This document shows positions 16,836-24,764 of a DNA stretch of 64,000 nt, one piece after another. How positions within the stretch are numbered: the stretch's first letter is position 1; every line of letters begins with the position of its first letter. A program made the translations under genes and the position numbers. This DNA is from Sphingomonas vulcanisoli. GTDB taxonomy: Bacteria; Pseudomonadota; Alphaproteobacteria; Sphingomonadales; Sphingomonadaceae. The notes beneath the pieces were generated by a model. The model searched no databases. It saw only the letters and a program-made list of their open reading frames with translations, and was not told where the DNA came from. Location: assembly GCF_011761305.1 (NCBI RefSeq), contig NZ_JAAOZC010000002.1:368001-432000 (forward strand), written 5' to 3'.

Positions 16836-17231
16836 CAGGAGCTTGCCGACGCGGATGGTGCCCGTCACGGCGCGTGTCATGATCGATTGGGCACGCCATA
16901 CTTCGTCGCGCCGGTGGAGGTTGGTGAGATGCACTTCGATGATCGGACAGTCACACATCTTGAGCGCATCCAGCACCGAATAGGACGAATACGAGAAGGC
17001 GGCGGGGTTGATGACAATACCTGCAGCGCCCGCTCGAGCATCGTGGACGTGATGCAACATCTCATGCTCGGCGTCGGTCTGGCGGAAGTCGAGGGTGAAC
17101 CCAGCCGAGCAGGCAAGCGCGCTCAGCTCGCTTTCGATATCCGCGAGTGTCGAATGACCGTATAGATGCGGCTCTCTAGATCCGAGCAGACCTAGGTTCG
17201 GGCCATTGAGTACGAAAATTGTTTTCGTCAT
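16767..17231 (-). CDS. aroQ: 3-dehydroquinate dehydratase, type II
   Basis: A 154-residue type II dehydroquinase, interconverting 3-dehydroquinate and 3-dehydroshikimate. The N-terminal loop NGPNLGLLGSREPHLYG carries the essential Arg and Tyr, and EVHLTNLHRRDE carries the catalytic His. One conserved position is altered: the usual INPxA(Y/F)THTS segment reads INPAAFSYSSYS, so the substrate-binding His is Tyr. The C-terminal tail (LPASGEWGNGLRGKARRS) runs beyond the normal end. Next to a quinate/shikimate dehydrogenase and a TonB receptor, it is likely a catabolic enzyme of quinate breakdown and not the biosynthetic copy. Confidence 0.85.
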   Translation of the reverse strand: MTKTIFVLNGPNLGLLGSREPHLYGHSTLADIESELSALACSAGFTLDFRQTDAEHEMLHHVHDARAGAAGIVINPAAFSYSSYSVLDALKMCDCPIIEVHLTNLHRRDEVWRAQSIMTRAVTGTIRVGKLLLDQPLPASGEWGNGLRGKARRS

Positions 17232-17340
17232 TTCGAATCCTCGAAATGCAATTGGAAACTGCCGCTAGGCGACACGGTGAACGAGCTTGTCCTTAGTTCG
17301 GGAAGCAGGATGCTGTTTCCCGGCGCGCGAATGCCGCCCG

Positions 17341-18171
17341 TCAAACGAAAAAACTGTCTCTCATCCGGCTTCGCTCGGCAGCATGCCCGGTAATGATCTC
17401 GAACGCCTGTGCCGCCTGGTTAATGACCATGCCGCTGCCGTCGAGCGTGCGGCAGCCCTTGGCGCGGGCGAGCCGGAGCAGTTCCGTTTCCAACGGGAAA
17501 TAGACGATGTCTGCTATCCAATGGTGCATACCGATCCGGTCGGGATCGATCGGCACGCCGGGGTTGGAGGCAAGACCGACGGGCGTGGCGTTAACGATCC
17601 CGTCGATTGCTTCGGTTAACTGATCGCCGGCCCGCCGCGCGATGACGCGATCGGCCCCATATTGGCGCGCGAGACGCGTTACGAGATCGTCCAGCCGCGC
17701 CGTGTCGAGATCGGTGATCTCCAGTGTCCCGACCCCGAGCGAAAGCAACGCGCTGGCTACCGCAGCGCCCGCACCACCCGCGCCAAGTTGAAGGACGCAA
17801 TCCATCGCCACGCCTGGCAATCCCTCGACCACGCTAGCTCGGAAGCCATCCATGTCGGTATTGTAGCCGATGAGGCGCCCATCGCGGATTGCGATGGTGT
17901 TCACCGCCTCGATCAGGCGAGCGCCTTCGGACATTTCATCGAGCAGCGGAATGACCTGCTGCTTGAACGGGTAGGTGACGTTCACGCCCGAGAAGCCGTG
18001 TCCGACGAGATCATTTATCACGTTGGCCAGCGCAGCATCGGGAAGATCGCGCGCGGAGAAATCAAACAGTTCGTAGCTGAGTTGAAGACCCTGCGCGCGC
18101 GCTTCCGCCTCATGCAGCCATGGCGAGCGTGAGGCCAGGATCGAGCGGCCGATCAGACCGGAGCGAAGCAT
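17341..18171 (-). CDS. aroE: Quinate/shikimate dehydrogenase (AroE family, NAD-type)
   Basis: A 276-residue shikimate dehydrogenase-family protein. It has the substrate Ser motif (SRSPWLHE), catalytic Lys in NVTYPFKQ, the Asn-Thr-Asp in GYNTDMDGF and the dinucleotide loop GAGGAGAAV. After the second beta-strand it reads EITDLDTARLDD: an acidic residue replaces the NRT basic patch that binds NADP in biosynthetic AroE, which points to NAD+ and a catabolic role as in actinobacterial QsuD. It would oxidise quinate to 3-dehydroquinate and shikimate to 3-dehydroshikimate. It is co-directional with the TonB receptor upstream and the dehydroquinase downstream. Confidence 0.87.
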   Translation of the reverse strand: MLRSGLIGRSILASRSPWLHEAEARAQGLQLSYELFDFSARDLPDAALANVINDLVGHGFSGVNVTYPFKQQVIPLLDEMSEGARLIEAVNTIAIRDGRLIGYNTDMDGFRASVVEGLPGVAMDCVLQLGAGGAGAAVASALLSLGVGTLEITDLDTARLDDLVTRLARQYGADRVIARRAGDQLTEAIDGIVNATPVGLASNPGVPIDPDRIGMHHWIADIVYFPLETELLRLARAKGCRTLDGSGMVINQAAQAFEIITGHAAERSRMRDSFFV

Positions 18172-18190
18172 GGCAGAATCCTGGATGGAG

Positions 18191-18213
18191 GGGGCACCTC
18201 GCTGAGGCGCCCC
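18191..18213 (-). terminator. GC-rich stem-loop between TonB receptor and aroE
   Basis: GGGGCACCTC and GAGGCGCCCC can pair over 10 positions with one G-U pair in the short gap between the receptor stop and the aroE start. There is no T-tract, so it is more likely an mRNA-stability or partial attenuation element that lowers aroE-aroQ expression relative to the receptor than a full terminator. Confidence 0.35.
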
Positions 18214-18222
18214 GCTTGCTGA

Positions 18223-21177
18223 TCAGAAATTGACTTTGGCACCCATATAGAAGGACCGGCCGATCGGATCGTACAATGCGGTATCGGTCCCGTTCTGCGA
18301 ACTGGTGACGAGGGGCAGCCCCTTGTCGAACAGGTTGTTGACGCCGCCGCGCAGCTCGAACCGCGAATTGATCTTCAGCGATGCGAACATATCCCAGAGC
18401 GAATAGGCGCCGACGCCGGCCGAGGCCGTGGCGGGCGTGAGCACCGAACTCACATCGGCCATCGCATTCTGGTAGCGCCAGCGCAGACCGACACCCACGT
18501 TGTTCGAGCGATAGCCGAAGGTCGTCAGCGTCTTCCATGTGGGCGTGGCGCGGGGTGGCACCGATCCGGTTCCGGCGCCGCCATTGCTGATACCGGTATA
18601 ATCGAGGAATGCCCCGTTCGGCAGCAGCTGGACCTGATATTTGTGCAGCCAGCCGACAGCGGCATCGACATAGACCTTGCCCGTCATCCCGAGGAACGGC
18701 GCCGGCGTGCCCCAGTGCACCTGGACCTCGACACCATCGGTCTTCAGGCCACCCAGGTTGAGGTAGGGTGTCGCGACCGTGACGATCTGACCCGTGTTGT
18801 CGCGCTGGATCAGCCGGCAATAGCTGTTGTTGGCATCGTAACCGGGGTTGGTCCCGTCGAGGTTGAAGCACTTCGACAGCACCGTCAGCCCCGGAACGGT
18901 CGAGATCACGTTCTTGATGCGGATGTTATAATAATCGACCGACAACGAGACGTCGGAGAAGAAGCCCGAGTGAACGGGTGAATTGATCACGGCGCCGAAG
19001 TTGAAGGTGGTTGCCTCCTCGGGGGTCAGGCCGAGGTTACCCGTCACCGTCTGGCCGGTCGCCGTTGTCGGGAAGGTATAGCTCGATGCCGCTGCGGCCG
19101 GAACGCCCTGCGCAACGCAGAGCGCAGTGACCTGCGCGGCATTGCCACCGGTACGCGCTGTCGAACGGACGTCGCAGGGGTCGCCGATCGAGGCCGGCGG
19201 CGTGCCGATCACGAGCTGGGTTCCCGAAGCGGGGGCAAAGAGCTCGCCGATATTTGGCGCGCGAACCGCGCGCTGGTAGCTGCCACGCAGCAGCACTTCC
19301 CGCACCGGCCGCCAACGGAGATCCGCTTCGTAGCTGGTGACGTGGCCGGAGGTCGAATAGTCCGAAACGCGTGCCGCCGCGCCGATCCCAAGTTCACGAA
19401 TGAACGGCTTGTCGGCGATCAACGGCACGTCGAGCTGCGCGGCGAACTCCTTGACCTCGATCTTGCCCGAAGCGGCGCTCGACGCGATCACCGCCTCGAT
19501 ATTCTGCGCGGCGAGATCGCTGTCCGGAACGTAAGAGTAGGTGTTCTTGCGATAATCGGCGACGAGCGCGATCTGGGCCTTGCCGGCACCGAGATCGAAC
19601 AGCGATCCGTTGATCTGCGCCTGGGCTTGCGTCTGGGTCAGCTTCTCGGGCGAGAAAGCGTCCTTAGTGATGTAGTTCGCGCAGGCCGTCGAAATGTTGC
19701 GCATATTGGCATCGCCGAAAGGATTGAAGCCGCCCGCGCAGAGCGACGCCCCACCATCGGGCGCATTGAGCAGCGTCTGCACCTTCGACTTGACGATCGC
19801 CGAATGAAGCGTCTGATCGTGTTGGGTCTGATCGTAGGAAACGAAGGCGTCGAAGGTCCAGCCGGGCGCGATCTTGCCCTTCACGCCGCCGAGATATTGC
19901 TGAACGAAATAATGCTCGTCCCAATTCTTGTCCGGCACGCCGACGTAGCGACCGTTCCAGGTGAACGCGGCGGTCGGGTTCGGACGCGAGGCCAGCAGCG
20001 TGCGCAGGTCGGCCGGAATGAAGAGGTTGGTGACAGGAATGGTGGTCAGCGTCCCGAACTGCGTCAGACTCTTGCCGCTTGCGGTATGAACGTTGAGATC
20101 GACATACATAAACTGTCCGTAGGCCGTGATATTGGGCGCCAACTCGTAATCGCCCTTCACGAATGCGGTTTTGCGCTTCATGCCGTTGTAGAAGTCGATC
20201 TGCTGGCCGACAGGCATGCGGACGTTGCCGGAAACGATCGAGTAGCCATTGGCATTGACCAGGCCGCGGTAGTTGACCGCGCCAGTCTGCACGAACAGCG
20301 AACCATCGTTATTGAAGCCGAGGTTAAGCAGCGGGTTGATCGCGGTGGTCACGCCGTAGCGCGCGAAGATCGCAGCTTCGGCGGCGGCTGTAGGTGCGTT
20401 GGTCGCGCTGGGTACGAACGTGCCGGTGCCGAGAAAGGAGGAGGGGGTCTTGTCGTTGAAGAACGAACGGCTGCTGCCGTTCACCGGATCCTGCTGCGCA
20501 TAAGTGAAAGCCGCGACGACGTGACCGCGATCCTCGGCGAATTTGGTGCCGAACGCCAGCGAGCCATTGAATTTGAAGGCGTCGCCACGTTGGCTGATCG
20601 TGTTCATCGCATCTAGCTGGATGCCGTCGAGCGAGCGGACCGTCTTGAAATTGACGACACCCGACATCGCGTCCGATCCGTAGACGGCCGAGGCGCCGCC
20701 GGTGATCACGTCTACGCCGCCGATGATCGCTTCGGGCAGGATGTTGATATCGACGTTGCCGTTGATGTCGGACACCGGCAGGCGACGGCCGTCGAGCAAT
20801 ACGAGATTGCGGTTGGTGCCGAGGCCGTGAAGGTTGATCGAGGCGCGACCGCCGGTTCCTTGCCCGCCCGTTGCAGCGTTACCGCCGGTGGTGAAGCTTG
20901 GATATTGGTTCAGCGCGTCCTGCAGCGTCGCGGTGCCGCTCTGCTTCAGGGCGAGGTCGCTGACGCTGACGATGGGGCTGACCGCGGTGTTGTTGGGACG
21001 CTGGATCAGCGAGCCGGTGACGACGATCTCAGCCGCCGTGGAAGCGGCTTCGGCCGGCTCGGCCGGTGCAGCCGGGGTCGCATTTTGCGCCAGCGCAGGG
21101 TCAGCGCCAAGGGCTATAGCCAGGCTAAGCAAAGAAGTCGAAAGCACACGGTCGCGGCCGATCTGGCGCATCATCAT
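18223..21177 (-). CDS. TonB-dependent outer-membrane receptor, large
   Basis: A 984-residue receptor with signal peptide (LSLAIALGADPALAQ), an Ala/Pro/Glu-rich linker, a TonB-box-like EIVVTGSLI, a plug domain (LQDALNQYPSF, NLHGLGTNRNLVLLDGRRLP, VDVITGGASAVYGSDAMSGV) and a long beta-barrel ending KVNF. Receptors with this plug signature are abundant in sphingomonads and import complex organic ligands. Position in front of quinate/shikimate dehydrogenase and dehydroquinase genes, and a shared promoter motif with the esterase operon and the MFS gene, suggest that it takes up quinate, shikimate or their hydroxycinnamoyl esters. Confidence 0.9.
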   Translation of the reverse strand: MMMRQIGRDRVLSTSLLSLAIALGADPALAQNATPAAPAEPAEAASTAAEIVVTGSLIQRPNNTAVSPIVSVSDLALKQSGTATLQDALNQYPSFTTGGNAATGGQGTGGRASINLHGLGTNRNLVLLDGRRLPVSDINGNVDINILPEAIIGGVDVITGGASAVYGSDAMSGVVNFKTVRSLDGIQLDAMNTISQRGDAFKFNGSLAFGTKFAEDRGHVVAAFTYAQQDPVNGSSRSFFNDKTPSSFLGTGTFVPSATNAPTAAAEAAIFARYGVTTAINPLLNLGFNNDGSLFVQTGAVNYRGLVNANGYSIVSGNVRMPVGQQIDFYNGMKRKTAFVKGDYELAPNITAYGQFMYVDLNVHTASGKSLTQFGTLTTIPVTNLFIPADLRTLLASRPNPTAAFTWNGRYVGVPDKNWDEHYFVQQYLGGVKGKIAPGWTFDAFVSYDQTQHDQTLHSAIVKSKVQTLLNAPDGGASLCAGGFNPFGDANMRNISTACANYITKDAFSPEKLTQTQAQAQINGSLFDLGAGKAQIALVADYRKNTYSYVPDSDLAAQNIEAVIASSAASGKIEVKEFAAQLDVPLIADKPFIRELGIGAAARVSDYSTSGHVTSYEADLRWRPVREVLLRGSYQRAVRAPNIGELFAPASGTQLVIGTPPASIGDPCDVRSTARTGGNAAQVTALCVAQGVPAAAASSYTFPTTATGQTVTGNLGLTPEEATTFNFGAVINSPVHSGFFSDVSLSVDYYNIRIKNVISTVPGLTVLSKCFNLDGTNPGYDANNSYCRLIQRDNTGQIVTVATPYLNLGGLKTDGVEVQVHWGTPAPFLGMTGKVYVDAAVGWLHKYQVQLLPNGAFLDYTGISNGGAGTGSVPPRATPTWKTLTTFGYRSNNVGVGLRWRYQNAMADVSSVLTPATASAGVGAYSLWDMFASLKINSRFELRGGVNNLFDKGLPLVTSSQNGTDTALYDPIGRSFYMGAKVNF

Positions 21178-21229
21178 CCTCCCTTATCGACACGTTCATG
21201 CGTGCCGGTTGTGGAGAACTATTTATGTT

Positions 21230-21243
21230 ACGAACTAGTACCT
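21230..21243. promoter_or_regulatory. Candidate TetR operator before the TonB receptor
   Basis: ACGAACTAGTACCT, preceded by GTT, lies about 50 bases upstream of the receptor start. It matches the 14-bp sites before the esterase operon and before the MFS gene at 11 of 14 positions each. Core symmetry is GAAC-NN-GTNC. Confidence 0.55.
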
Positions 21244-21359
21244 GTCAATCAGTGGGCCGAACTTTTCGTAGCGCAGCCCCAGCGCGGTGGTTTCCAACGC
21301 CCCCCAAAGACGTGTTTCCAATTTACCGAATGTGCAGCGCGATACGGGTCGCCACAGTG

Positions 21360-22052
21360 TCAATCGCGTTGGGTGACCCATGCGAGAATGATGTCGCCAA
21401 CCTGCTTGGCACGCCTCTCGACGGCGGCGTCGCTCGACATGTCGATCCCGAAATTGTGCGAGAAGGTGAACTGGTTGGATACGTTGTAGAAAGCGAGCGC
21501 CGTCATGTTCATGTGCAGCTCGATCGGGTCGATCCCGGGCCGGAAAGAGCCTTCGGATTCGCCGCGTGCGATCAGCTTGGCGAGAAGGTCGATCACGTCG
21601 TGATTGCTCTCGCGCACGCCCTCGATCTGCTGCAGGTGCCCGGCCCGGTGGATATTCTCGTTCATCACCAGCCGCACCAGTTCCGGGTGCTCCGAATGGT
21701 AATGCACATCGTGCTCGATCAATCGGCGCAGGGCTTCGGTCGCGGTACCCGAATCGATATCGACCTTGTTTTCGCTTGAACGGACGCGGCGGTAGGCGCG
21801 CTCCAGCACGGCACGATAGAGCTCGTCCTTACCGCCGAAATAGTAATAGATTTTCCGCTTGGTCGATTTGCCGGCGATTTCGTCGATCCGTGCACCGGCC
21901 AACCCCTTTTCGACGAATTCCTCGGTCGCGATATCGATGAGTTCACTGATCGCTTCTTCCCGTGCCTGGGCATGGGGGCGGCGGGCCGGTTTGGCAGCGT
22001 CGGACAATTTGGCCTCCCTAGAACGATCGCTTCGCGGGTCATCGATACGCAC
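21360..22052 (-). CDS. TetR family transcriptional regulator
   Basis: A 230-residue regulator with an N-terminal TetR helix-turn-helix (ELIDIATEEFVEKGLAGARI, KSTKRKIYYYFGGKDELYRA) and a C-terminal ligand-binding domain of the YfiR/TetR_C type (ALRRLIEHDVHYHSEHPELV, VMNENIHRAGHL). The His/Glu-rich C-terminal helix region resembles regulators of aromatic catabolism in sphingomonads. It sits between the TonB receptor operon and the divergently read esterase operon, both with the same candidate operator, so it is the likely repressor of the quinate/shikimate module and of itself. The start could be a few codons further in. Confidence 0.88.
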   Translation of the reverse strand: MRIDDPRSDRSREAKLSDAAKPARRPHAQAREEAISELIDIATEEFVEKGLAGARIDEIAGKSTKRKIYYYFGGKDELYRAVLERAYRRVRSSENKVDIDSGTATEALRRLIEHDVHYHSEHPELVRLVMNENIHRAGHLQQIEGVRESNHDVIDLLAKLIARGESEGSFRPGIDPIELHMNMTALAFYNVSNQFTFSHNFGIDMSSDAAVERRAKQVGDIILAWVTQRD

Positions 22053-22113
22053 GGTCTGGGGTTGCCATCAACCTGTCGAATCCCAAAGCCGCAACTCTCG
22101 CATCATATATGGT

Positions 22114-22127
22114 ACGGACTCGTCCCT
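22114..22127. promoter_or_regulatory. Candidate TetR operator before the esterase operon
   Basis: ACGGACTCGTCCCT, preceded by GGT, lies in the divergent region between tetR and the first esterase. It has the core GGAC-TC-GTCC, a perfect 10-bp palindrome apart from the two central bases, and agrees with the receptor site at 11 of 14 positions. Confidence 0.55.
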
Positions 22128-22218
22128 ACTGTTTTTTCTTTTTTCGCTTCGGGCGGCGTGATACCGAAGGCTCAACGCCGCGCCGAAGATGCCCGGCGAG
22201 GCACAGAGGAGGGAATGC

Positions 22219-23202
22219 TTGGCAGAGGTTCGCATCATAGGGGCGCTTGTCGCGTTATTCCTGGCTACCGGCAGCATTGCTGCCCCGGCCGCTTACGAGC
22301 GGGTTTATCCCGTCGCCGATAAGCCTGTCGTCGAGGATCATTTTCCGGCCGTTGCGGTGAACTTTCCCGACGGTGTGAAAGCGTGGCGCGATGTCGTCTA
22401 TCAGACCTTGCCCGGTTACCGCCCGCAGATCATCGACGTTTATGTACCGTCGTCTCCCGGTCCGCATCCCCTGATCCTTTATATCCATGGCGGTGGCTGG
22501 ATGGGCGGCCATACGCGTCACTCCGGCGCGCTAGCTGATTTCCCCAAGGTGCTGGCTTCGCTCGCTGCCGAGGGTTTCACCGTCGCGAGCCTGGAATATC
22601 GGCTGTCCGCGGAAGCACGCTTCCCCGCGCAACTGCAGGATTCAAATGCGGCGCTGCGTTTCCTGCGGGCCCACGCAGCCGACTATCGCATCGATCCCAG
22701 GCGGGTCGGCATCTGGGGCGGATCGGCGGGCGGCCATCTTGCCGCGCTGACCGCGGTGACCTGTCGCAATACAAAGCTCGATCCGGCCGCCACCGCCGAT
22801 GGGTGCGTTCAGGCGGCGGTGACGTGGTACGGAGTCTATGACTTCAGTGCGATGAGCGCGACACCCGACGGCAATGCTGCGGGCGCCAAGCTGCTCGGCT
22901 GCGATGCCGTCTGCACCGATGACAAGGTGAAGGCGGTCAGCCCGGTCAGCTACATCAATGCCAGCGATCCGCCCTTTCTCCTGATCCACGGCACCGAAGA
23001 CAAGACCGTGCCTGTCGGGCAATCGCACATCGGAGAGTCGGCGCTGCGCAAGGCAGGCGTTCCGGTCGAATCGATCTACATCCCGGGCGTCGATCACAGC
23101 TTCATCGGTGCCACCCCGGACGCGACGCGCGACGCGACGCTGAAGGCCACCAACGCCACCTTCGATTTCTTCCATGCCAAGCTCGGTGTCCCGAAGAAAT
23201 GA
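22219..23202 (+). CDS. Secreted alpha/beta hydrolase (esterase)
   Basis: A 327-residue esterase of the hormone-sensitive-lipase/BD-FAE-like type. It has the oxyanion motif HGGGWMGG, the nucleophile elbow GGSAGG, the acid in HGTEDKTVP and the catalytic His in GVDHSF. The TTG at 22219 follows GGAGG by the right distance and gives a signal peptide (IIGALVALFLATGSIAAPA), so the enzyme is exported. It overlaps the next esterase gene by 4 bases. Two exported esterases in one operon with dehydroshikimate dehydratase suggest hydrolysis of quinate or shikimate esters such as chlorogenate; specificity cannot be read from the sequence. Confidence 0.82.
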   Translation: MAEVRIIGALVALFLATGSIAAPAAYERVYPVADKPVVEDHFPAVAVNFPDGVKAWRDVVYQTLPGYRPQIIDVYVPSSPGPHPLILYIHGGGWMGGHTRHSGALADFPKVLASLAAEGFTVASLEYRLSAEARFPAQLQDSNAALRFLRAHAADYRIDPRRVGIWGGSAGGHLAALTAVTCRNTKLDPAATADGCVQAAVTWYGVYDFSAMSATPDGNAAGAKLLGCDAVCTDDKVKAVSPVSYINASDPPFLLIHGTEDKTVPVGQSHIGESALRKAGVPVESIYIPGVDHSFIGATPDATRDATLKATNATFDFFHAKLGVPKK

Positions 23203-24764
23203 TCGGGCGGTTTTCGATCGCGACTGCGTTGACTGTCGCCGCGCCGGTGGTGGCGAAGCCGATCGCGGTCGATGGCGGCCTCATCGACGGCATCAGCCTG
23301 CCCTCCAGGGTCGATGCCTGGCTGGGTGTACCCTTCGCCGCGCCCCCGGTCCGTGATCTGCGCTGGAAGCCGCCACAACCGATTCAGCGCTGGAACGGCG
23401 TCTTCCATGCCGATCGCTTCGCCCCGGAATGCCTGCAGCCGCTGCGTGGATCGCTCCAGAACCATTATTTCGGCAATGAAGCGATCAGCGAGGACTGCCT
23501 CTACCTCAACATCTGGGCGCCGAAGGCCACACACAAGGCTCCCGTCATCGTCTGGATCTACGGTGGCGGCTTCCAGATCGGCTCTGCCAGCATGGCCAAT
23601 TATTCGGGCGAACCCTTGGCCAAAGCCGGGGTCGTCCGGGTCAACCTCGCCTACCGTGTCGGCACCCTCGGCTTCCTCGCCCATCCCGAACTGACCCGGG
23701 AGGGCCACGGAGGATCGGGCAACTACGGCCTGATGGACCAGATCTCTGCACTCAAGTGGATTCGCAACAACATCGCCAACTTCGGTGGCGATCCGAACAA
23801 TGTCACTATCGTCGGTCAGTCAGCGGGTTCGATGTCGGTAGCGCTGCTGCAGATGAGCGCCGCGGCCAAGGGTCTCTTCGCCCGCGCCGTCGGAATGAGC
23901 GGAAGTCCCTTTGGGGGGATGCTCGGTCCGACACCGCTTGCGACGGCTGAGGCGCAGGGCCTGTCGCTGCAGAAGGAACTCGGTGCCCGCTCGCTTGCAG
24001 ATCTGCGCGCTCTGCCGGGCGATAGGATCACCGCTGCGGCCATGCGTCGCGATCCCATAACGATCGACGGGCATGTCATCACTGGAACGGCCGAGCAGAC
24101 CTTCAGCAAGGGCCAGCAGAACGACGTCCCGATCCTGATCGGCTACACGCGTGACGAAAGCTTCCGACCATTTGGCCCGCTGGCCGACCGAGGAGCTCTG
24201 GCCGACCAGGCAAAAACGCGTTTCGGCGCAAAGGCAGGCGCGATCCTGAGCGCATATGCGGATGCGGACGCGCCCCGCGCTGCCGCCGACATCGCAAGAG
24301 ATGCCACTGTCGGCCGCCAGATGGCCGATTGGGCGAGCTACCAGCAACGCTTCGGCACCCAGCCCGCGTTCGCTTACTTTTTCACCCGTCGCCAGCCCTA
24401 TGCACCCGGGATCAGGTTTAGCGACCATGATCCCGAAACCGTCGGCGCCTACCACAGCGGCGATGTTCCCTATTGGCTGCGCACGCGCGGCTCGCTCAAC
24501 CTGTTTCGCTTGACCCGCGCCTGGGAACCAGGTGACCTTTCACTTGAGCAAGAGATGTCGGCCGCTCTGCTCAGCTTTGCGCGAGGCGGAGCGCCTACGA
24601 GCCCAACTATCGGTAAGTGGCCCAAATTCGATCCCCAAACACCTCGGCTCGTTTGGCTGGCGCCGACAAGCCGGATCATGGCTTGGCCGCATTATCGGGA
24701 CATGGGCCTTTTCGACACGGCATCTATCGCTACCCGGCCCGGCGACGCGAGGCCACGCGATTGA
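23199..24764 (+). CDS. Secreted carboxylesterase, type B
   Basis: A 521-residue type B carboxylesterase with signal peptide (SIATALTVAAPVVAKP). Signature stretches: SEDCLYLNIWAP, the oxyanion loop WIYGGGFQIGS, the nucleophile elbow GQSAGS and the catalytic His segment YHSGDVPYW. The family includes fungal and bacterial chlorogenate, cinnamoyl and feruloyl esterases as well as many others. It overlaps both neighbours (4 bases on each side), so it is translationally coupled inside the operon. Cleavage of hydroxycinnamoyl-quinate esters in the periplasm would feed both the fer module and the quinate enzymes. Confidence 0.87.
   Translation: MIGRFSIATALTVAAPVVAKPIAVDGGLIDGISLPSRVDAWLGVPFAAPPVRDLRWKPPQPIQRWNGVFHADRFAPECLQPLRGSLQNHYFGNEAISEDCLYLNIWAPKATHKAPVIVWIYGGGFQIGSASMANYSGEPLAKAGVVRVNLAYRVGTLGFLAHPELTREGHGGSGNYGLMDQISALKWIRNNIANFGGDPNNVTIVGQSAGSMSVALLQMSAAAKGLFARAVGMSGSPFGGMLGPTPLATAEAQGLSLQKELGARSLADLRALPGDRITAAAMRRDPITIDGHVITGTAEQTFSKGQQNDVPILIGYTRDESFRPFGPLADRGALADQAKTRFGAKAGAILSAYADADAPRAAADIARDATVGRQMADWASYQQRFGTQPAFAYFFTRRQPYAPGIRFSDHDPETVGAYHSGDVPYWLRTRGSLNLFRLTRAWEPGDLSLEQEMSAALLSFARGGAPTSPTIGKWPKFDPQTPRLVWLAPTSRIMAWPHYRDMGLFDTASIATRPGDARPRD

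Noticed and set aside
19342-20616. 424-codon plus-strand frame inside the second TonB receptor
   Set aside because: Antisense shadow; the receptor frame carries signal peptide, plug and barrel signatures.
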